16,468 bases of DNA from CANLBN01 sp047629215 (GCA_047629215.1 JBLHWO010000063.1:1-16468), one strand, 5' to 3'. Shown: positions 7,028 through 15,182, counted from the first letter of the stretch. A program made the numbers and translations. Notes: generated by a model from the sequence alone, not told the origin.

Positions 7028-8410
7028 ATGCAAGCTGCTAATGAAGAGCAAATTGATAAAACGCAAGCGAACCTCTCTAAACTCTCTGAAATTAAAGAGA
7101 GCATGTCCGAAGGCGAAAGCGAACTACGCGCCGTAAAACGGATGTTGAGCGGCTTAAATTCCGTTGAAATAGCCAATCTATTAAGTTCCTCACCTCCAAA
7201 ATCAAGACAGTATTTATGGGATCTTATCGATCCCGATTCTCATGCTGAAGTAATACAAGAGTTACCTGAGGATGTTGCTATTCAGTTTGTAAAGGCCATG
7301 GACAGCCGGCAAGTCGCGGAATTGACCGAGTCGATTGATGTCGATGATGTCGCCGATATCTTGCAAAAATTGCCTGAACAAATCATGCAAGAAATCCTCG
7401 AAGCGATGAGTGCTCAGAATCGTTCTAGAGTTGAAATGGTTCTATCCTATGAAAAGGATACCGCCGGCGGCTTGATGGATACGGATGTTATTACTATTCG
7501 TCCCCGCTTTACTCTCGACGTGGTTATGCGTTACCTCCGGCGGCATGAGGGAATACCGCCTTCAACTGACCAGCTAGTTGTTGTCAATGCGGATAATGTG
7601 TATCTCGGCACACTATCGATGAGTAAGCTATTAACATCAGACCCTAATATTACTGTTCGAGAAATTATGCGGACAGATGTAGATGCTATCCCTGTCGATA
7701 TGGATGACGGCAAAGTCGCCCAGTTATTTGAGCAAAATGACTGGATTTCTGCTCCAGTGGTTAATGACATCGGTCAAGTCTTAGGCCGAGTCACTATTGA
7801 TGATGTGGTCGATGTTATTATCGAGGATGCCGATCATTCTTTAATGGGCTTGTCTGGCCTTAGTGAGAACGAGGAAGATACTTTTGCGCCCTTATTTAAG
7901 AGCGCTCCACGAAGAGCTATTTGGCTAGGTATTAACTTACTTACCGCTATTTTAGCATCCACCGTTATCAATATTTTTCAAGACACTATAGATAAAGTAG
8001 TTGCCTTAGCGATTCTAATGCCGATAGTAGCCAGCATGGGGGGAGTGGCAGGAAGTCAAACGCTAACAGTTGTAGTACGCGGTATGGCTTTAGGTAAAAT
8101 TGGGGCAAGTAACCGTAATTGGCTATTAATGCGAGAAATACTGTCGAGCCTTTTAAATGGTTTGTTATGGGCGAGCGCTCTGGCACTCCTCACTGCTTGG
8201 TGGTTTGAAGATATTCGTATCGCTATTATTATTGCCGCAGCGATTATGATCAATTTATTTACAGCCGCTATTGGCGGCACGCTACTTCCTTCATTATTAA
8301 AACGCATGGGGATCGACCCCGCTCTTGCCGGGGGCGTTGCATTAACAACCCTCACCGATGTCGTTGGCTTTATGGCATTTCTTGGGTTGGCTACCATCTT
8401 TTATAGATAG
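7028..8410 (+). CDS. mgtE: Magnesium transporter MgtE
   Basis: MgtE is a homodimeric, Mg2+-gated channel in the inner membrane. The 460-residue protein has the complete architecture: an N domain of acidic helical repeats (about 35-135, with LPEDVAIQFVKAMDS and ILQKLPEQIMQEIL), then YEKDTAGGLMDTDVITI at 141-157 opening two CBS domains (to about 265). A plug-helix region and five membrane helices from about 297 follow. The pore signature DPALAGGVALTTLTDVVGF covers 430-448; Asp444 is placed like the ion-coordinating Asp432 of the Thermus protein. The 112-base leader shows no convincing Mg2+ riboswitch. darP follows after only 14 bases, so the two are probably co-transcribed. Confidence 0.96.
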   Translation: MQAANEEQIDKTQANLSKLSEIKESMSEGESELRAVKRMLSGLNSVEIANLLSSSPPKSRQYLWDLIDPDSHAEVIQELPEDVAIQFVKAMDSRQVAELTESIDVDDVADILQKLPEQIMQEILEAMSAQNRSRVEMVLSYEKDTAGGLMDTDVITIRPRFTLDVVMRYLRRHEGIPPSTDQLVVVNADNVYLGTLSMSKLLTSDPNITVREIMRTDVDAIPVDMDDGKVAQLFEQNDWISAPVVNDIGQVLGRVTIDDVVDVIIEDADHSLMGLSGLSENEEDTFAPLFKSAPRRAIWLGINLLTAILASTVINIFQDTIDKVVALAILMPIVASMGGVAGSQTLTVVVRGMALGKIGASNRNWLLMREILSSLLNGLLWASALALLTAWWFEDIRIAIIIAAAIMINLFTAAIGGTLLPSLLKRMGIDPALAGGVALTTLTDVVGFMAFLGLATIFYR

Positions 8411-8424
8411 CTTATGGATACGTT

Positions 8425-8979
8425 ATGAATAAATCAATACAAAAACCTGAAGACAGCAATAGCATTAACAGTGAAGATAAAGACAGTCAGGAAGAGATAG
8501 TCAGTAAAAGCGCGATTAAAAGAGCACTACACGATATATTACTATTTGGAGAAAAACTTTTATTATTGAACCCAAAAAAACTCTCGAAACTTCCGCTGAG
8601 TCCCTTACTACTATCAGAACTAGACCTCGCTAAGAAACTTAAGGTAGATAATAGTCGCCGCAGGCAAATGCAAAGAGTTGCAAAAATTCTTCGTTCAGAG
8701 AATCATGAAGAAATTCAACGGACTTATAATGAGCTGCAACAACAAAATCGACAACACCAACAATCGGCCAACCCATCAGAAAAGTGGTGCGCTCAACTAC
8801 TTGAAAGTAACGACTCACTCTCGGAATTCATCCAACGCTATCCAAATATTAATCGACAACAATTAGGCCAATTGATTCGTAATGCAAAAAAAGAAAAAAA
8901 ATTAGCGGCGGTATCGAAAAAAAATCAGCAGCGGTTATTTAAGGTTGTTCAAGAAACATTACTAAAAGAATTAAATTAG
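8425..8979 (+). CDS. darP: Ribosome assembly factor DarP (YjgA, DUF615)
   Basis: DarP (formerly YjgA) binds late 50S precursors in E. coli and helps the peptidyl-transferase centre mature. The 184-residue protein is highly charged and helical, as the family is. The diagnostic stretch is SKSAIKRALHDILLFGEKLLLLNPKKLSKLPLSPLL at about 27-62, followed by KVDNSRRRQMQRVAKILRSE at 73-92. The C-terminal half has the HxxxxxxEKWCAQLLESNDSLSEFIQRYPNINRQQLGQLIRNAKKE region also typical of the family. The first 25 residues are Ser/Asp/Glu-rich and probably disordered. It is the last plus-strand gene and converges on yhdP. In relatives it often neighbours pmbA or tldD, which are absent here. Confidence 0.93.
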   Translation: MNKSIQKPEDSNSINSEDKDSQEEIVSKSAIKRALHDILLFGEKLLLLNPKKLSKLPLSPLLLSELDLAKKLKVDNSRRRQMQRVAKILRSENHEEIQRTYNELQQQNRQHQQSANPSEKWCAQLLESNDSLSEFIQRYPNINRQQLGQLIRNAKKEKKLAAVSKKNQQRLFKVVQETLLKELN

Positions 8980-9004
8980 AATGAGACCTTTGCACTGAAT
9001 ATAA

Positions 9005-9047
9005 TTTCTAGGTGCCCTTGGGGCATTGCCCCAAGGGCACCTAGAAA
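9005..9047. terminator. Perfect 21-bp-arm palindrome between convergent darP and yhdP; possible two-way terminator
   Basis: Bases 9005-9025 and 9027-9047 are exact reverse complements around a single central base (core GGTGCCCTTGGGGCA). As RNA it would form a very stable GC-rich hairpin on either strand, with a few central pairs opened to make the loop. It starts 25 bases after the darP stop, and yhdP ends 257 bases further on. Position and symmetry suit a bidirectional terminator, but neither side has a real U-run. A DNA-level repeat unit, cruciform or protein site is equally possible. Confidence 0.45.
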
Positions 9048-9080
9048 GCGCATGAACAATTCGTAGAAAAAAATTGGGCA

Positions 9081-9135
9081 AACTCCTTGGCTGAAGGCTT
9101 ATCGCCATGGATAGGGATAAGCCAAGGAGGGAGTT
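9081..9135. repeat. Large interrupted inverted repeat in the darP-yhdP gap
   Basis: AACTCC/CTTGGCT at 9081-9092 pairs with 9120-9135 (AGCCAAGG, a four-base bulge, then GAGTT). An alternative inner stem pairs GGCTTATC (9096-9103) with GATAAGCC (9116-9123) around a loop containing CCATGG. This is a second strong hairpin only 34 bases after the perfect palindrome, in DNA with no gene. Function is unknown. Its make-up suggests an intergenic repeat element, not a plain terminator. Confidence 0.5.
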
Positions 9136-9166
9136 TATATGTTATCCCATCAAGCGGCACCGAGGT

Positions 9167-9236
9167 GAATGACCGATTGAGACCATTTTTCCTCGGCATC
9201 CCCCCCTTGTAGGGTAAACGCCGCATGGAAGTAAAA
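9167..9236. repeat. Intergenic repeat, copy A (downstream of yhdP)
   Basis: This stretch resembles 15275-15342. Shared blocks in the same order are TCCTCGGC (9190-9197), a run of C, GTAAAC (9214-9219) and ATGGAAGTA (9225-9233). Identity by eye is around 70% with a few small gaps. It lies 67 bases past the stop of minus-strand yhdP; the other copy lies just past the stop of minus-strand mreB, in the same orientation. A dispersed non-coding repeat family is the simplest explanation. The rest of the 324-base darP-yhdP gap holds the two hairpins listed separately and no gene I can support. Confidence 0.5.
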
Positions 9237-9303
9237 TGGCTTTCGTGCAAAAGTCTCAGAATACATTTTTAGAGATTCCCGTTATAACCAATCAGCCAAG
9301 ACC

Positions 9304-12300
9304 TTAAGGCCCTCCATCTGCAAGTGGTTGACTGACATTTTTATCCCCCAATTTTTCAACGATGACCACAGGCTCACTCCAACTTCCGTTAATTAAATAA
9401 TTAATGCTGGAGACCTTCTCAACCTGCTTTTCAAAGAATTTACTTACAAGATAAACGCCTGCCGCTACAGGGAGACCACCCACCAAAGCAGCAACCACTG
9501 TCAAATTACCTCCAATCGGTACCGTAGCAACCAACCTCGCATCGACCGTTTCCTGTAAATAATCAAATGATCCAGATAAAGACATTTTACTTGAAGGCCC
9601 TTGCATAGTGATGGGCTGGGTGATTTCAACAATCCCTTTACTAAACGTCAACCCCCCTTTTAGTTCGTCGAAAACAATTCCTTCTTTGTATACATCTGAA
9701 AAATCTAAACGCACTCTACGCGCCCATGAATCGAAATTAAATAAACCAAATAAGCGTAAAACACCTGTCGCATCATTAGCTCTTTCTTGTGTGAAGATAC
9801 CATTAGTATGTCGACTAGCTAGCTGACCTTGCAGATTTTCGACTGCAAACTCACCTGGAGAGCCCAACCAGAATAAATTAACGTCGAGCCAAGTCTGCTC
9901 ACTCTCCAAACCAAATGGAAGCTTCCACTGTTCAAATAAATTTTTGGGGTTGCCTCCAGAAATAATACCACTAAACACTGTAGATTCAGGTATTTCACTA
10001 GTGCCCGCCAACCAGCGCAGTGTTGCTCCTCGGTTTTCTTCTTGTCCAGCTAACGTAAAACCATTTAGTGCTGCAACAATATTATTGACGACTATACCTT
10101 CTTCATTTGGCCTAAATTGCATTGACCAATGACCAAGTGGCTTATCCTTATAAACCAAGCGATCAATTTCAACATCGAGTAGAGGCCAGTGCCTTAGATC
10201 AATATCATCCATAACGTCAGCAGCTATTTGCTGTTCTGCTGCGTTAGCATCTGCAAGAGCGCTTAACATATTTTCGGGAGGCCAATATAAATAATCAATA
10301 TCAACAACCCAAGGGCGGCTGCCATCTTCATCGATATAAATACCCCCTAGTATATCCTTACTATCTACAAAAAAGCTCCATCCATTCTGCTCTCTGTGAC
10401 CCGACAGCATCATATTTTTAAACTGATAATCGTTAAAAACTAGTGTGTCAGTAGAAATAAAAGCATCAACTGTTGGCGTTACACTTTCTGTCCCGATAGC
10501 TTTTGAAGGAGGATACTTTTTAGTGTAATCAGCAAAAAAATCAAACCACGCTTTTGCATCTAAACGTGTAAACTGGCTTACTAACTTTAAACCTTTGTCC
10601 GGCAAAGTGGTTAACTCTGGAAATTGAACATCACTAACTGCGACTGTTGCAGTGAAAGCCTCGCCTTGTCTTGAAAAAAAACGGCCTGAAAAATATTGCC
10701 CCAAAATTAATTTATATTCGCTAACACCTTCATCAAACGGCATCGTAAAAACAAAAGGCAATTCTTCATTTATTTTTTTATCCAATGGTTGGGGAAATTG
10801 TGCGGCCACACCCAACAAATTTGAAGTGATTGATAAGCTCGGCTTAGCTTGTGAATCATTAGCCGGTATCAGAATCTTCACTAGATAATCCGTTACACCT
10901 GACACAAAAGATAATATAGGTTGATTCAACCATTCAGCAACTGCCTCTACAGCAACTGACCCATTACCGCTAATAAGAACAGCACCTTCGGCGCCCGTAT
11001 TGCTAACTTGCACAGAAACCTGCTGATCAAATAAATTCGCATTTAGATCTTCCGATACAAAACCTTTGTCTGAAAAATAATTTAACTTACCTTTGACTGA
11101 ATTAAATACGAGACCAATATCGTTCAGCTTTAATTGATTGTTATTGAAATCTATTTTCACTATTTGCTTAGCGTCAACACGTGAATTATTTAGTGGGATA
11201 TCTAGATCGACACTTATACCGATCCGTCCACTTCCTGACACCTGCTCAATAACATCCCCCACTCTCGCTCTTAACCAAGATTTCCGTAAATAACGCAGTC
11301 CTGATTCTGCACTAGCGTTCCCTGCCGCTTTTACAGTTAGCACCTTATTACCGTATTGGTTCCAATAAAAATCACCTTGTAAGCGATCACCCTTATAGAC
11401 CGAGGCTTGCTTAACTTCTCCTACTATACGGTTATTATCGACAAGAAAACGTCCTTTTAAACCTTTAAGAGCAGGCCAGTCAGGACTAAAATCTAATTCG
11501 CCTTTGTCTATATCTGCAAAAAATTGAACAGTTCGATTTGACCCTTTAGCTAGCCCGCCGCGATAAAATAAACCCGCTTGGCTCACTTCGCCGGACTTAA
11601 TAGATTCCGACATCCAATCCAGTAATTTTTTTGAGAGTAACTTTGGCACTAATAGCTGATGAAACCGAGCATTGGAATCTTTTAGACCTATTTGTAGCGT
11701 TAGATTATTCTTTTGTTTTTGCTGACGGCCTTTGTCCCAAGCAACGTCTAAGGAAAAATTACCTTTTGCATCACCATAATCTCCCAACATTTTCAGATCA
11801 TAGCCGACTATATTTGCCTTATTTTCTTTGTAATTTAGTTTCCAGCCGATAAAGCCGCTAGCATAATCAGAAATTATGGCCGTAGAATAGCTTTTATCGG
11901 GGAATAAGGAGAAGTCATACGCATCTAAAAGAACGAAACCCTCCTGCATATCTACTTCGAGATAACCGCTGACTTTTTTGAACTCAGGCACACCACGCCA
12001 AGCTTCTGTTTGAGCATTGACTATATTTGCCATCAGCTTTGATCTGGATGGTTCGACTAAATCAATAATTGAATAAATATTAATTAATTGTCCTGCTGGC
12101 GCTAGTTTATTGATAATACTATTAATCTTTTCAGAACGGATGAGCCTTTTTTCACTCCACCGAAGCCAAGAACGCAAATCTACCTTATCTAAAGCGGCAC
12201 TGATTTTATTGTCATGAATGAGCACATGCACTTTCTCAAGTGAGAGTGTTTTATCGACAGTCACATTACTTAAGCCGACAGATAAGCCATTTTTTATACT

Positions 12301-13233
12301 GTAATCACCGCTCATATCAGCACTAAGTGGAATATCAAGGTAATATTTTTTCGCAAATGCAGACGATTCATCATTGATGAGTTCAATATGTCCATTCATT
12401 AGAAAACGACTTGGTGTTGCAAAATCTAACCACACATTAAGATTAGCTTCAGACTCAGCAACCGTTCCTGAGAGATCTTTTTCAATACCTACTGCGGCTT
12501 TTCCAAATAATTGAGAGAGGCGTTCAACGGGAAAGCGATTAAGCTGTAAATACCCCTGTGCAAAAAACTGGTCGGGAATAGATGGATCGCCTACCCCCTC
12601 CAAAATAAAATTAAATGCTGAATTATCGCCTATAGCCGCCTTAGCATTTAGACGGTGGAAGTGCCCATTATTTTGAATAGAAATGAGGGGGATATCAGTT
12701 TTAATTTGACGCTGATTGTATAGGGTAAAAAATATTTGGGAAGACTCTAGTTTGACATCTCCAGCCTTCAAAAATAAAGCACTGGGGCTTCTATAGCGCC
12801 AACTACGGTCATCATCGCCTACAGGCGATATGCCACCAATAGACCATCCACCGGCTTCATCTTGAGCAACATGTAAGTCAACGCCTGCAGCTTGAACACT
12901 ATGCCAAACCGGAGTCCAATGATACAAACTTAAAAGAATATCCAAGCGCATACTGACTGTTTTAATCGCCAACAACGGTTGTCCACTATGAGACTCAACA
13001 ATTAAACCATCGACCATCACCTGTGGCCTAAGCCCTGTCCATTTTGCAGAAATGCGACCTAAGCTAACACGGGCATTAACTTGTTTACTGGCATAACCTT
13101 CTAAGGAAACATTGAAATAGTTAATATAGGGAAGAGACCATTTCGCAAACTGCAGTAATATTGCGAACACAATGATGACTATCGCAGAGGACATCCAGCA
13201 GTATTTGATCGGTTTTTTCACTCGTTGAATCAT
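9304..13233 (-). CDS. yhdP: AsmA-like envelope protein YhdP (DUF3971/TIGR02099 family)
   Basis: YhdP is a very large inner-membrane-anchored periplasmic protein. In E. coli it acts with TamB and YdbH in phospholipid transport to the outer membrane. The 1309-residue product is full length (family about 1270). A basic N terminus and one membrane helix at about 12-30 are followed by an AsmA-like N domain (VNARVSLGRISAKWTGLRPQVMVDGL at about 53-78). A long series of beta-strand repeats forms the predicted groove, with the family landmarks RFPVERLSQLFG, GRFLVDNNRIVGEVKQASVYKGDRL and LLGVAAQFPQPL. The C-terminal domain has VARLVATVPIGGNLTVVAALVGGLPVAAGVYLVSKFFEKQVEK, then the YLINGSWSEP end-block, preceding a short polar tail. 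No clear ribosome-binding site precedes the ATG. rng and maf, normally just upstream, and the nitrilase-like gene and tldD, normally downstream, are missing. Confidence 0.94.
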   Translation of the reverse strand: MIQRVKKPIKYCWMSSAIVIIVFAILLQFAKWSLPYINYFNVSLEGYASKQVNARVSLGRISAKWTGLRPQVMVDGLIVESHSGQPLLAIKTVSMRLDILLSLYHWTPVWHSVQAAGVDLHVAQDEAGGWSIGGISPVGDDDRSWRYRSPSALFLKAGDVKLESSQIFFTLYNQRQIKTDIPLISIQNNGHFHRLNAKAAIGDNSAFNFILEGVGDPSIPDQFFAQGYLQLNRFPVERLSQLFGKAAVGIEKDLSGTVAESEANLNVWLDFATPSRFLMNGHIELINDESSAFAKKYYLDIPLSADMSGDYSIKNGLSVGLSNVTVDKTLSLEKVHVLIHDNKISAALDKVDLRSWLRWSEKRLIRSEKINSIINKLAPAGQLINIYSIIDLVEPSRSKLMANIVNAQTEAWRGVPEFKKVSGYLEVDMQEGFVLLDAYDFSLFPDKSYSTAIISDYASGFIGWKLNYKENKANIVGYDLKMLGDYGDAKGNFSLDVAWDKGRQQKQKNNLTLQIGLKDSNARFHQLLVPKLLSKKLLDWMSESIKSGEVSQAGLFYRGGLAKGSNRTVQFFADIDKGELDFSPDWPALKGLKGRFLVDNNRIVGEVKQASVYKGDRLQGDFYWNQYGNKVLTVKAAGNASAESGLRYLRKSWLRARVGDVIEQVSGSGRIGISVDLDIPLNNSRVDAKQIVKIDFNNNQLKLNDIGLVFNSVKGKLNYFSDKGFVSEDLNANLFDQQVSVQVSNTGAEGAVLISGNGSVAVEAVAEWLNQPILSFVSGVTDYLVKILIPANDSQAKPSLSITSNLLGVAAQFPQPLDKKINEELPFVFTMPFDEGVSEYKLILGQYFSGRFFSRQGEAFTATVAVSDVQFPELTTLPDKGLKLVSQFTRLDAKAWFDFFADYTKKYPPSKAIGTESVTPTVDAFISTDTLVFNDYQFKNMMLSGHREQNGWSFFVDSKDILGGIYIDEDGSRPWVVDIDYLYWPPENMLSALADANAAEQQIAADVMDDIDLRHWPLLDVEIDRLVYKDKPLGHWSMQFRPNEEGIVVNNIVAALNGFTLAGQEENRGATLRWLAGTSEIPESTVFSGIISGGNPKNLFEQWKLPFGLESEQTWLDVNLFWLGSPGEFAVENLQGQLASRHTNGIFTQERANDATGVLRLFGLFNFDSWARRVRLDFSDVYKEGIVFDELKGGLTFSKGIVEITQPITMQGPSSKMSLSGSFDYLQETVDARLVATVPIGGNLTVVAALVGGLPVAAGVYLVSKFFEKQVEKVSSINYLINGSWSEPVVIVEKLGDKNVSQPLADGGP

Positions 13234-13627
13234 AAGCTAAAATAAACAGTAAGCTAAGGAGCCGCTGAACAAGCCACGGGTAATTTTTCTATGGTTAAGA
13301 TCACTTACTTAAGCGTTGAAGACTTCGCCAATAGCTATCTATTACCTACAAAGATGTAGGTGATAAGCATGGAGTGGCCGCCTCACCTCCAATCTTCGCC
13401 TCAAATAAAATGGACTTACCTTACACGAAGTAAGATGGATCAAGACGCAGCAACAAGTTTTGTTCGCCTCACCGCCTACCTAAACCCAAATTTACGCATA
13501 GGTTCACTGAAAAAAACACCCTAGTCAATTATGACAGACACATTTCACACTATAATAATGGGATTATTCCTAAACCTAACTTAACATAAGCTTAATCTGG
13601 GAATAAAACCATTAAATCGCGCAAAAA
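13234..13627. other. yhdP-mreD gap: no gene, position of absent rng and maf
   Basis: These 394 bases lie where relatives carry maf (nucleotide pyrophosphatase) and rng (RNase G). I read the minus strand in three frames and saw no stretch resembling either. What is present: a hairpin ACCTACA-AAGA-TGTAGGT at 13344-13361, three GCCTCA words between about 13380 and 13470, a weak CTTAC/GTAAG hairpin at 13420-13434, and an AT-only AATAAT-GGG-ATTATT inverted repeat at 13554-13568. No convincing promoter for yhdP was found. The gap is too short for either gene. Confidence 0.5.
13344..13361. repeat. Short perfect hairpin in the yhdP-mreD gap
   Basis: ACCTACA (13344-13350) and TGTAGGT (13355-13361) pair perfectly around AAGA. 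Three more pairs outside extend it to ten if one T-G pair is allowed. It lies 110 bases upstream of yhdP on the coding strand. No U-run follows it on either strand, so I do not call it a terminator. Confidence 0.4.
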
Positions 13628-14098
13628 TTATTGGATCAACCGAAAATAGATCTGTAAACGACCCATTAATATTACTAAAAATGGCCACAAAAAGCCGCTA
13701 AAAACAGCTGCAAGCAAAAATATAGGGCTACTCGCCGAATGCCCCATAAACCCACTAAGCCAATTTGAAAACAGCTGGAAAATACCCACTAAAACGAATA
13801 CCCATAGTGCTTGATGCCAAAACACATAGTTACGTAGGCGTTGATAAACTAAGTGTAGTACGTAAGCAACCAACAGCATACCGATAGCGTTAAGACCCAG
13901 TAATGACAACTCCAAGATATCTTGGAACAAACCCACTAGCAATACTGCCCCTAAACCAAAGTATTGAGGAGCGTACATCGTCCAATAGATGACTAACAAG
14001 ACAATAAACTCGGGACGACACCATCTAAGATCGGGGCTCATCGGTATCACCATCAATAAGAAAGCGATGATAAAGCTAATGACTATTAAAGTTTTCAT
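13628..14098 (-). CDS. mreD: Rod shape-determining protein MreD
   Basis: MreD is the small inner-membrane member of the MreBCD complex that places peptidoglycan synthesis in rod-shaped cells. The 156-residue protein fits the family (about 160). It is almost wholly hydrophobic, with about five predicted membrane helices: residues 3-20, 31-40 to 60, 65-85, 97-115 and 125-147. Recognisable family blocks are RWCRPEFIVLLVIYWTMYAP at about 25-44 and GLFQDILELSLLGLNAIGMLL at 56-76, which matches the GLxxDxLxxxxLGxxAL pattern. Its ATG overlaps the mreC stop by four bases, indicating coupled translation. It is the last gene of the mre series; maf and rng, usually next, are absent. Confidence 0.94.
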   Translation of the reverse strand: MKTLIVISFIIAFLLMVIPMSPDLRWCRPEFIVLLVIYWTMYAPQYFGLGAVLLVGLFQDILELSLLGLNAIGMLLVAYVLHLVYQRLRNYVFWHQALWVFVLVGIFQLFSNWLSGFMGHSASSPIFLLAAVFSGFLWPFLVILMGRLQIYFRLIQ

Positions 14099-14940
14099 TG
14101 AGTAATTATAATATTTTGAGCTTGTTCGTTAAACACCAACAACACATGTCGGGTACGATCTAACTGAGCCGCTGGGCGCGCCACTACCGTTGCAAAAGGC
14201 TCCCCTGGGTCATACGTAACACTCTCAATTTGAGCCACAGGATAGCCGACGGGAAAGCGGCCCCCTAAACCCGAACTAACCAATATATCACCTTGCTTAA
14301 TATCCATAGTCGATGACACATAACGCAACCTCAACTGGTATAAATCACCCACACCTTCAGCAACCGTGCGCACATTGTTGCGGGTCACTTGTACAGGGAT
14401 CGCATGAGTATTATCGGTAATAAGCAAGACTTGCGAGGTGAAATCATTAACCGCGACCACCTGCCCCATCAAACCATAGGCATCAAGCATAGGTTGACCG
14501 ACATAAATACCATCGCTACTACCTTTATTAAGAATAACTTTATGTACTAGAGGGTCCGGAGAAATACCGATCAGCTCTGCCACTAAAACCCGATCTTGAA
14601 TAAGATCAGACGAATTCATCAACTGCCGTAAACGTAAATTTTCAGCCTTCAAGGAGGCCATCTGTTGAAGGCGAGACTCTTGAACTCGGATCTGATTATG
14701 CATCAGCTTATTCTCGCCTTCCAATGCTTCGCGTGAAGACCAATTAATATCCACCCACTCAGAGAGTTTAGCGGGAATATTAGTCACCCAATAAAAAGGC
14801 AGAGAAAGCATATCGAGCTTACCTCGAACAGGGTCAAGCCATGGCGTATAACGCCCAACTAATAAGAGGGAAAGAGCCAACAAGCCCAATATAAGCGCGC
14901 GCGAGAAATAGGAAGGGCCTTTAGTAAATAATAGTTTGAT
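14095..14940 (-). CDS. mreC: Rod shape-determining protein MreC (non-standard start)
   Basis: MreC is a bitopic periplasmic protein that links MreB and MreD to the RodA-PBP2 cell-wall synthase. Visible are one membrane helix (ALILGLLALSLLLVG), then a periplasmic coiled coil (EALEGENKLMHNQIRVQESRLQQMASLKAENLRLRQLM). The beta-domain follows with RVLVAELIGISPDP, NKGSSDGIYVGQPMLDAYGLMGQV, LLITDNTHAIPVQVTRNNVR and GDILVSSGLGGRFPVGYPVA. The first ordinary start is a TTG at 14889 (264 residues), but that would begin inside the membrane helix. The same frame stays open upstream to a TAG at 14944-14946 and encodes IKLLFTKGPSYFSRALI, the conserved MreC N terminus. An ATC at 14938-14940, seven bases after GGGG, is the most likely start, giving 281 residues. 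The protein is certain; the exact start is not. Confidence 0.93.
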   Translation of the reverse strand: MKLLFTKGPSYFSRALILGLLALSLLLVGRYTPWLDPVRGKLDMLSLPFYWVTNIPAKLSEWVDINWSSREALEGENKLMHNQIRVQESRLQQMASLKAENLRLRQLMNSSDLIQDRVLVAELIGISPDPLVHKVILNKGSSDGIYVGQPMLDAYGLMGQVVAVNDFTSQVLLITDNTHAIPVQVTRNNVRTVAEGVGDLYQLRLRYVSSTMDIKQGDILVSSGLGGRFPVGYPVAQIESVTYDPGEPFATVVARPAAQLDRTRHVLLVFNEQAQNIIITQ

Positions 14941-15149
14941 AGCCTATCCCCGACAAAAGTAGATTAAACGTCATTAGTCGCTAGCTGCAAGAGTGAAAGA
15001 AAAAACAGGGAACACATCGAAGCCGTTCGATAGGTTACTTAGGCAGCAATGCTGGTTTTTATGGGCGAAGACTTTATTCTCAGACACTCAAAAATTACTC
15101 CAGTATTTTTGCCGCTACCGCATCCTGCTATCGCTAAGTACCTATTTCC

Positions 15150-15178
15150 ATTATAGTCAAAGCTTCCGTTCCTGCTCA
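15150..15178 (-). promoter_or_regulatory. Possible promoter for mreCD
   Basis: On the minus strand a perfect -10 TATAAT (15155 down to 15150) lies 17 bases from a weak -35 TGAGCA (15178 down to 15173, 3 of 6). Transcription would start near 15143, leaving a leader of about 200 bases before mreC. The mreB-mreC gap is unusually long, so a separate promoter would make sense. Evidence is the -10 match and position only. Confidence 0.35.
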
Positions 15179-15182
15179 CGCC

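Noticed and set aside
8056..8397. 113-codon open frame on the minus strand
   Set aside because: It is antisense to the mgtE membrane helices; its hydrophobic look is a by-product of the opposite strand's codons.
9041..9250. 69-codon minus-strand open frame in the darP-yhdP gap
   Set aside because: It runs through the palindrome, the hairpin and repeat copy A, so it is most likely repeat-derived. No family was recognised and no ribosome-binding site seen.
13511..13517. A-run on the plus strand (T-run on the minus strand) downstream of mreD as a terminator tail
   Set aside because: No GC-rich hairpin precedes it on the minus strand, so a rho-independent terminator is not supported.
13551..13556. 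Perfect TATAAT on the plus strand in the yhdP-mreD gap
   Set aside because: No -35 at a usable distance, and no plus-strand gene follows it; both flanking genes are on the minus strand.
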